Shown piece after piece: positions 56,913 to 64,000 of a stretch of DNA of 64,000 nucleotides (positions are counted from its first letter, which is position 1; each line of letters opens with the position of its first letter). The DNA is from Streptomyces sp. NL15-2K (GTDB taxonomy: Bacteria; Actinomycetota; Actinomycetes; Streptomycetales; Streptomycetaceae), in the NCBI RefSeq assembly GCF_030551255.1, contig NZ_CP130630.1:2833501-2897500 (forward strand), read 5' to 3'. Below the pieces are notes generated by a model. The model was not told the origin of the DNA. It did not search any database and saw only the letters and a list, made by a program, of their open reading frames with translations. Both the position numbers and the translations under genes were made by a program.

Positions 56913-59639
56913 CTAGTGCGCTGCCGACTCCCAGTCAGGGCCGGCGCCCACCGAGACGCCGAGGGGGACGCGGAGGTGGACCGCGTCCGCCATTTCGCGG
57001 CGGACCAGTTCCTCCGCGGTCGCGCGCTCGCCCGGAGCGATCTCCAGGACGATTTCGTCGTGGACCTGGAGGAGCATGCGGGACTTCAGGTCCGCCTCCC
57101 GCAGCGCCCGGTCCACGTTCAGCATCGCGATCTTGACGATGTCCGCGGCCGTGCCCTGGATAGGCGCGTTCAGGGCCATGCGCTCGGCCGCCTCACGGCG
57201 CTGACGATTGTCGCTGTTGAGGTCGGGCAGGTAGCGGCGGCGCCCGAAGAGCGTCGCCGTGTAGCCCGTGGACCGCGCCTCGTCGACGGCCCGGCGCAGA
57301 TAGTCCCGTACGCCGCCGAAACGCTCGAAGTACGCGTCCATCAGGGCGCGGGCCTCCGCCGCCTCGATGTTCAGCTGCTGGGAGAGGCCGAAGGCCGACA
57401 GACCGTACGCCAGGCCGTACGACATCGCCTTGATCTTGCGCCGCATCTCCGCGTCCACCCCGGCGGGCTCGACCGAGAACACCTGCGCGGCGGCGGTCGT
57501 GTGCAGGTCCTCGCCCGAGGTGAACGCCTCGATCAGGCCCGCGTCCTCGGACAGGTGGGCCATCACGCGCAGTTCGATCTGGCTGTAGTCCGCCGTCATC
57601 AGGGACTCGAAGCCCTCGCCGACCACGAAGCCGCGGCGGATCGCCCGGCCCTCGTCCGTGCGGACCGGGATGTTCTGCAGATTCGGGTCCGTGGACGACA
57701 GACGGCCGGTCGCGGCGACCGTCTGGTTGAACGTGGTGTGGATACGGCCGTCCGCCGCGACCGTCTTGATCAGGCCCTCGACGGTGACGCGCAGCTTCGC
57801 CTGCTCCCGGTGCCGGAGCATGATCACCGGCAGTTCGTTGTCCGTCTGGGTGGCCAGCCAGGCAAGGGCGTCGGCGTCCGTGGTGTAGCCGGTCTTGGTG
57901 CGCTTCGTCTTGGGCAGGGCCAGCTCGCCGAAGAGGACCTCCTGGAGCTGCTTGGGCGAGCCCAGGTTGAACTCGTGTCCGGCCGCCGCGTGCGCCTCCT
58001 TCACGGCCTGCTGCACGGCGCCCGCGAACATCTGCTCCATGGCCTCCAGGTGGGCCCGGTCGGCCGCGATGCCATGCCGCTCCATCCGGGCCAGGAGGGC
58101 CGAGGTGGGCAGCTCCACGTCCCGCAGCAGGTCCGCCGCGCCGACCTCCTGAAGGCGGCCCTCGAAGGCCTCGCCCAGGTCGAGGACCGCGCGGGCCTGG
58201 ATCATCAGGGCCTCGGCCTCGGCGCCGTCGTCCGTACCGAAGGCCAGCTGGCCGTCGGCCGCCGCGGCGGGGGCCAGCTCGCGGTGCAGGTACTCCAGGG
58301 ACAACGCGTCCAGGTCGAAGGAGCGGCGGCCCGGCTTGACCAGGTAGGCGGCCAGTGCCGTGTCCATGGAGACGCCGGCCACGCTCCAGCCGTGCTCGGC
58401 GAAGACGCGCATCGCGCCCTTGGCGTTGTGGAAGACCTTGGGACGGCCCGCATCCGCCAGCCAGGCCGCGAACGCCTTCTCGTCCGTCTCGTCCAGCTGG
58501 GACGGGTCGAACCAGGCGGCCGCTCCCCCGGGCGCGGCCAGCGCGACCTCCGCGACCGAGCCCGTGCCGAGCGCCCAGGCGTCGACCGTGGCGACGCCGA
58601 GGGTCCCGGTGGCGTGCTCGGTGAGCCACGGGGCCAGCTCGCCCGTGCCGAGCACCTTGCCGTCCAGTTGGACGCCGTCCGTCGTGATCGGCGTCGCCTC
58701 GGCCTCCTCGGCGCCGGGGTCGACGGCGAAGAGCCGCTCGCGCAGCGAGGGGTTGCGGATCTCCAGGGTGTCCAGGATCATCGCGACGGACTTGCGGTCG
58801 TACGCCGCCCGCTCCAGGTCGACCACCGTCTTGGGCAGCTCCACCCGCCGCTCCAGCTCGGTGAGCCGGCGGTTGAGCTTGACCGCCTCCAGGTGCTCGC
58901 GGAGGTTCTGCCCGGCCTTGCCCTTGACCTCGTCGACGCGCTCGACCAGCTCCGCGAAGGACCCGAACTGGTTGATCCACTTCGCGGCCGTCTTCTCGCC
59001 GACGCCCGGGATGCCCGGCAGATTGTCCGACGGGTCGCCGCGCAAGGCCGCGAAGTCGGGATACTGCGACGGCGTCAGCCCGTACTTCTCGAACACCTTC
59101 TCCGGGGTGAACCGGGTCAGCTCCGAGACGCCCTTCGTCGGATACAGCACCGTCGTGTGCTCACTGACCAACTGGAACGAGTCGCGGTCGCCGGTGACGA
59201 TCAGCACCTCGAAACCCTCGGCCTCGGCCTGCGTGGCGAGCGTGGCGATGACGTCGTCCGCCTCGAACCCGTCGACCGCGAAGCGCTGGGCGTGCATCGC
59301 GTCGAGCAGCTCCCCGATCAGCTCGACCTGGCCCTTGAACTCGTCCGGGGTCTTGGAGCGGTTCGCCTTGTACTCCGTGAACTCCTCGGAGCGCCAGGTC
59401 TTGCGGGAGACGTCGAAGGCCACCGCGAAGTGTGTGGGCGCCTCGTCGCGCAGGGTGTTGGCCAGCATCGACGCGAAGCCGTAGATCGCGTTCGTCGGCT
59501 GGCCCGTCGCGGTCGTGAAGTTCTCCGCGGGCAGCGCGAAGAACGCGCGGTAGGCCAGCGAGTGCCCGTCCATGAGCATCAGGCGGGGCCGGTCGGCGCC
59601 GGAGGTGGTCTCGGTCTTCTTCGATGCTGTTTCTGCCAC
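56913..59639 (-). CDS. polA: DNA polymerase I
   Basis: A 908-residue family A polymerase with an N-terminal 5'-3' exonuclease (LMLMDGHSLAYRAFFALPAE, VAFDVSRKTWRSEEFTEYKA, GFEADDVIATLATQ, GDRDSFQLV). A central exonuclease-fold domain follows, then the polymerase: motif A MTADYSQIELRVMAHLSED, motif B RRKIKAMSYGLAYGLSAFGL and motif C LLQVHDEIVLEIAPG. The central domain lacks the DxE proofreading motif (TLGVATVDAWALG), so 3'-5' exonuclease activity is probably lost, as in other actinobacterial PolA. GTG 59639 gives the start AETASKKTETTSGADRPRLM; the frame is open to 59828 but that region is a divergent spacer. It acts in repair and Okazaki processing. Confidence 0.96.
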   Translation of the reverse strand: MAETASKKTETTSGADRPRLMLMDGHSLAYRAFFALPAENFTTATGQPTNAIYGFASMLANTLRDEAPTHFAVAFDVSRKTWRSEEFTEYKANRSKTPDEFKGQVELIGELLDAMHAQRFAVDGFEADDVIATLATQAEAEGFEVLIVTGDRDSFQLVSEHTTVLYPTKGVSELTRFTPEKVFEKYGLTPSQYPDFAALRGDPSDNLPGIPGVGEKTAAKWINQFGSFAELVERVDEVKGKAGQNLREHLEAVKLNRRLTELERRVELPKTVVDLERAAYDRKSVAMILDTLEIRNPSLRERLFAVDPGAEEAEATPITTDGVQLDGKVLGTGELAPWLTEHATGTLGVATVDAWALGTGSVAEVALAAPGGAAAWFDPSQLDETDEKAFAAWLADAGRPKVFHNAKGAMRVFAEHGWSVAGVSMDTALAAYLVKPGRRSFDLDALSLEYLHRELAPAAAADGQLAFGTDDGAEAEALMIQARAVLDLGEAFEGRLQEVGAADLLRDVELPTSALLARMERHGIAADRAHLEAMEQMFAGAVQQAVKEAHAAAGHEFNLGSPKQLQEVLFGELALPKTKRTKTGYTTDADALAWLATQTDNELPVIMLRHREQAKLRVTVEGLIKTVAADGRIHTTFNQTVAATGRLSSTDPNLQNIPVRTDEGRAIRRGFVVGEGFESLMTADYSQIELRVMAHLSEDAGLIEAFTSGEDLHTTAAAQVFSVEPAGVDAEMRRKIKAMSYGLAYGLSAFGLSQQLNIEAAEARALMDAYFERFGGVRDYLRRAVDEARSTGYTATLFGRRRYLPDLNSDNRQRREAAERMALNAPIQGTAADIVKIAMLNVDRALREADLKSRMLLQVHDEIVLEIAPGERATAEELVRREMADAVHLRVPLGVSVGAGPDWESAAH

Positions 59640-59821
59640 GCCCCCGATCCTGCCACGAGCCACTGACAGTCGGCCCCGCCCTCCACCGACGGCCACATGC
59701 GAGGAGCGCCCACCGCATGCCGTGCTTCCCGTCCCGCACAAGCCCGCGCTCTCTCGTTGTCGGTGCCACGTGCGAGGATCAGAGATGTAGGGCACACAGG
59801 CCAGCGAAGGAGAACGCCGCG

Positions 59822-62109
<2,288 letters not shown>

Positions 62110-62116
<7 letters not shown>

Positions 62117-62131
62117 GCGTTTGCTCAGTCG
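62110..62131 (+). terminator. Hairpin at the end of the oxidoreductase gene
   Basis: CGACTGAGC-GTTT-GCTCAGTCG has perfect 9-bp arms and includes the TGA stop (62114-62116). It may be a terminator or simply attenuate read-through into the next gene. Confidence 0.7.
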
Positions 62132-62164
62132 AGCCACCGATCACGACGAACGGAGTCGGGCCCC

Positions 62165-62647
62165 ATGGGCGAGCAGCAGCACGTGACGTTCCCGCAAGAG
62201 GTCATCGACGAGTACGCGGCACTCGGCGTGGACCTGCCGGCGCTGTTCTCCGCGGGGCACCTCGGGACGCGGATGGGCGTACAGATAGTGCAGGCGTCGG
62301 CAGAGCGGGTCGTCGGCACGATGCCGGTCGAGGGGAACACACAGCCGTACGGGCTGCTGCACGGGGGCGCGTCCGCTGTGCTGGCCGAGACGCTCGGGTC
62401 GGTGGGATCGATGCTGCATGCCGGCAGCTCCAAGATCGCGGTGGGCGTCGATCTGAACTGCACGCACCATCGGGGGGTGCGGTCGGGGCTGGTGACCGGG
62501 GTGGCCACGCCGTTGCACCTGGGGCGGTCGACGGCGACGTACGAGGTCGTGATCAGTGATGAGGAGGGGCGGCGGGTGTGCAGCGCACGACTGACCTGCC
62601 TGTTGCGGGATGTGCGGCCGGGGGACGGGCAACACATCACCGGCTGA
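62165..62647 (+). CDS. PaaI-family hotdog thioesterase
   Basis: A 160-residue hotdog-fold acyl-CoA thioesterase. The signature YGLLHGGASAVLAETLGS contains the conserved HGG with the catalytic Glu in AET, and the strand SKIAVGVDLNCTHHRGVRSG and LGRSTATYEVVISDEEGRRV follow. Hydroxyphenylacetyl-CoA or aromatic-CoA thioesters are substrates of relatives. The start ATG 62165 follows a GGAGTC. Same strand as the oxidoreductase; the hairpin at 62110 may separate them. In Streptomyces it is usually next to polA. Confidence 0.88.
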   Translation: MGEQQHVTFPQEVIDEYAALGVDLPALFSAGHLGTRMGVQIVQASAERVVGTMPVEGNTQPYGLLHGGASAVLAETLGSVGSMLHAGSSKIAVGVDLNCTHHRGVRSGLVTGVATPLHLGRSTATYEVVISDEEGRRVCSARLTCLLRDVRPGDGQHITG

Positions 62648-62674
62648 CAGTGCGGGACGCCTGGGCGCCTTGGG

Positions 62675-62790
62675 GGTGGGTCGCGCAACCCGGCGCTGAC
62701 GGGGTGCCGCCTGCGCCCACCTGTGCCGCCCATGGGGGTCCCAGAGGCTCTTGAGCACTGGGGGGAGGCACGACTGTCCGCGAGTTGGCA
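62675..62790. repeat. Dispersed Streptomyces-type short hairpin repeat
   Basis: The 170-bp spacer after the thioesterase gene contains GCGCAACCCGGCGCTGACGG, then CTGCGCCCACCTGTGCCGCC and the hairpin CCATGGGGGTCCCAGAGGCT ... AGCACTGGGGGAGGCACGAC. The CCCAG/CTGGG stem and the GTGCC/GGCAC outer pair form it. The same GGGGGT/C...TGGGGGAG pattern occurs at 2735-2780, 21881-21915 and 46799-46823. Confidence 0.6.
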
Positions 62791-62817
62791 GCATACTCTC
62801 CTCATGAGGCCGCCCCC

Positions 62818-63648
62818 ATGACCGGCACCGGCCCCGTCGAACCCGTCAACTCGTCCGAGACGGACGACAGTTACGACATCATCGGCGTCGACGCCCCGCG
62901 CCTCGCCGACCGCCTCACCGCCTGGTTCACCGGACGCCTCGCAAACCAGTGGACCGGCCCGCCACCCCGCGCCCGCAAAGCCGCCCTCACAGCCGGCGTC
63001 GTAGCCACAGCGGTCTGCGTCCTGCTGCTCGCGCCGACCGGCACATCCGACCGCGCCGACCCGCCCCCGCGCCCCACCCCCTGGCCCGCCAACGTCACCG
63101 CCTGGCGCTACCTGGGACCCACCGAACCCCTCACCGCCCCCACGACAGACACGAAAAGCGGGCATTTCCGATTCGCCGTCACCATCACCGGCGGCCCGCC
63201 CGTCACCCTCACAGTCACCGGCACGGCCTTCCCCGGACTCGACGCCCACGCCACACCCGAACCGGATTTCACCGTGAACGCCGGGACAACGCGCCGCATC
63301 ACAGTGGAGATATCCGTATCCGACTGTACGGACCTGCCCCTGAACGCCGACCTCCCCTTCCTCGACGTAACGCTCCGTAACACGCGTGCAATACAACGCC
63401 ACAGTTTCACCTTCGGCGGCGCATTCTCCCAGGACTTTTCCGAACTTCTCCACGGCGCCTGCGAGCCCACCACCGCGCGACCGGCCCCACGGCCAAGCGG
63501 AAGTGCGAGTTCTCAGAATGCGGACCGAGGGGAAAATCCGCCAAACCGGCCGAGAGCCCCCTCCGCCGATGCCCGTCCTCCATCACGTCATAACAAGAAA
63601 GTCACAAGGGAGCGCCCGACGATGCCCCTGCGCACAAACCGGGCTTAG
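62818..63648 (+). CDS. Membrane-anchored hypothetical protein
   Basis: A 276-residue protein. A membrane helix (ALTAGVVATAVCVLLLAPTG, about residues 55-75) separates a short acidic cytoplasmic part (SSETDDSYDIIGVDAPRLAD) from an extracytoplasmic beta-rich domain of about 145 residues (WRYLGPTEPLTAPTTDTKSG, TLTVTGTAFPGLDAHATPEP). After residue 220 the sequence turns into a low-complexity basic tail. The promoter of the next gene may lie inside it. ATG 62818 is preferred over the TTG at 62785. Function unknown; it precedes the branched-chain amino acid transporter. Confidence 0.7.
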   Translation: MTGTGPVEPVNSSETDDSYDIIGVDAPRLADRLTAWFTGRLANQWTGPPPRARKAALTAGVVATAVCVLLLAPTGTSDRADPPPRPTPWPANVTAWRYLGPTEPLTAPTTDTKSGHFRFAVTITGGPPVTLTVTGTAFPGLDAHATPEPDFTVNAGTTRRITVEISVSDCTDLPLNADLPFLDVTLRNTRAIQRHSFTFGGAFSQDFSELLHGACEPTTARPAPRPSGSASSQNADRGENPPNRPRAPSADARPPSRHNKKVTRERPTMPLRTNRA

Positions 63649-63742
63649 AGTCACGGCCAGTCACCGCTCCATCGGGAGTTCGGTACCAGCGCGGCACCCG
63701 CCGCCCCCACAGGGATGGCAGTGACTGCGGAAAGGACTGATT

Positions 63743-64000
63743 GTGCGACGTTCCATGGTGATACTTACCTCCGTCCTCGCGACTGGAGCTCTGACGCTCA
63801 CCGCTTGCGGCTCCCGTGACGACAGCGGCGACAGTGGCGACAACGGAGACAGCACCACCCTGACGATCGGCGTGGACGCCCCGCTCTCCGGCGAGAACTC
63901 CACCACCGGCCTCGGCATCCAGTACGGCGCCCAGATCGCCGTCGACGACGCCAACAAGAACAAGCTCGTCCCCGGCGTGACGTTCAAGCTCAAGGCCCTG
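63743..64000 (+). CDS. livK: Branched-chain amino acid ABC transporter substrate-binding lipoprotein (5' part)
   Basis: The first 86 residues of a periplasmic-binding-type lipoprotein; the gene runs off the window. Signal peptide RRSMVILTSVLATGALTLTA ends in the lipobox LTACGS. The mature start is SRDDSGDSGDNGDSTTLTIG, then VDAPLSGENSTTGLGIQYGA and QIAVDDANKNKLVPGVTFKL, the start of the Leu/Ile/Val-binding fold. GTG 63743 has AAAGGA 6 nt upstream. It delivers branched-chain amino acids to a LivFGHM-type transporter, whose genes should follow outside the window. Confidence 0.9.
   Translation, partial: MRRSMVILTSVLATGALTLTACGSRDDSGDSGDNGDSTTLTIGVDAPLSGENSTTGLGIQYGAQIAVDDANKNKLVPGVTFKLKAL

Overview
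The window is high-GC actinobacterial chromosome, almost certainly Streptomyces. Codons are strongly GC3-biased, GTG and TTG starts are common, and several families are largely Streptomyces-specific (XRE/DUF397 pairs, S-adenosyl methyltransferase PF04672, SPW_0924, DUF6343). From memory, unchecked, the order GDPD ... coaE, PAC2, rpsA ... hrpB ... polA, PaaI thioesterase, branched-chain amino acid binding protein resembles the S. coelicolor core around SCO1968-SCO2008. I saw no rRNA, tRNA, CRISPR array, insertion sequence or phage genes.

Layout. 1-12 kb: a truncated MHYT sensor, a secreted GDPD with a possible PHO box, Ogt, a VOC protein whose stop codon lies in an inverted-repeat element, a PsuG-PsuK pair, a CorA transporter, a CBS protein, and a glutamate synthase small subunit without its large subunit. 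12-18.5 kb: a MocR/PdxR regulator facing an AhpD-like gene, a PEP-utilising enzyme coupled to a membrane protein, and a tyrosine phosphatase. 18.5-22.4 kb: an accessory regulatory island (PF04672 methyltransferase, DUF397, XRE regulator, divergent RsbW-like ATPase). 22.4-31.5 kb: ABC exporter, DUF899, amidohydrolase, EEP nuclease, HxlR regulator with paired operators, FUSC membrane protein.

31.6-36.9 kb is the least ordinary region. A TIR-STAND ATPase, with a nucleotidyltransferase gene downstream, diverges across 37 bp from a gene whose product is clearly homologous to the C-terminal domain of the TIR-STAND protein. That domain also has its own in-frame start and ribosome binding site inside the larger gene. 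This is the best candidate here for an undescribed, probably defensive, system.

37-46.5 kb: an NCS1 permease-racemase operon with a GntR regulator and a perfect TTTGGTATACCAAA-type operator, UDG, an S4 protein, DoxX, a methyltransferase, an acyltransferase, CoaE and PAC2. 46.5-64 kb is core: rpsA with a consensus promoter and long leader, HrpB helicase, DUF3068, a lytic transglycosylase, PolA, an FdhF/YdeP-like oxidoreductase, a thioesterase, and the start of a branched-chain amino acid binding lipoprotein.

A recurring theme is short tandem repeats (9-31 bp periods) at gene ends: in coding tails (PdxR, RsbW-like, ABC exporter, FUSC linker) or duplicating the 3' ends of genes into the spacer (18.6 kb, 40.1 kb).
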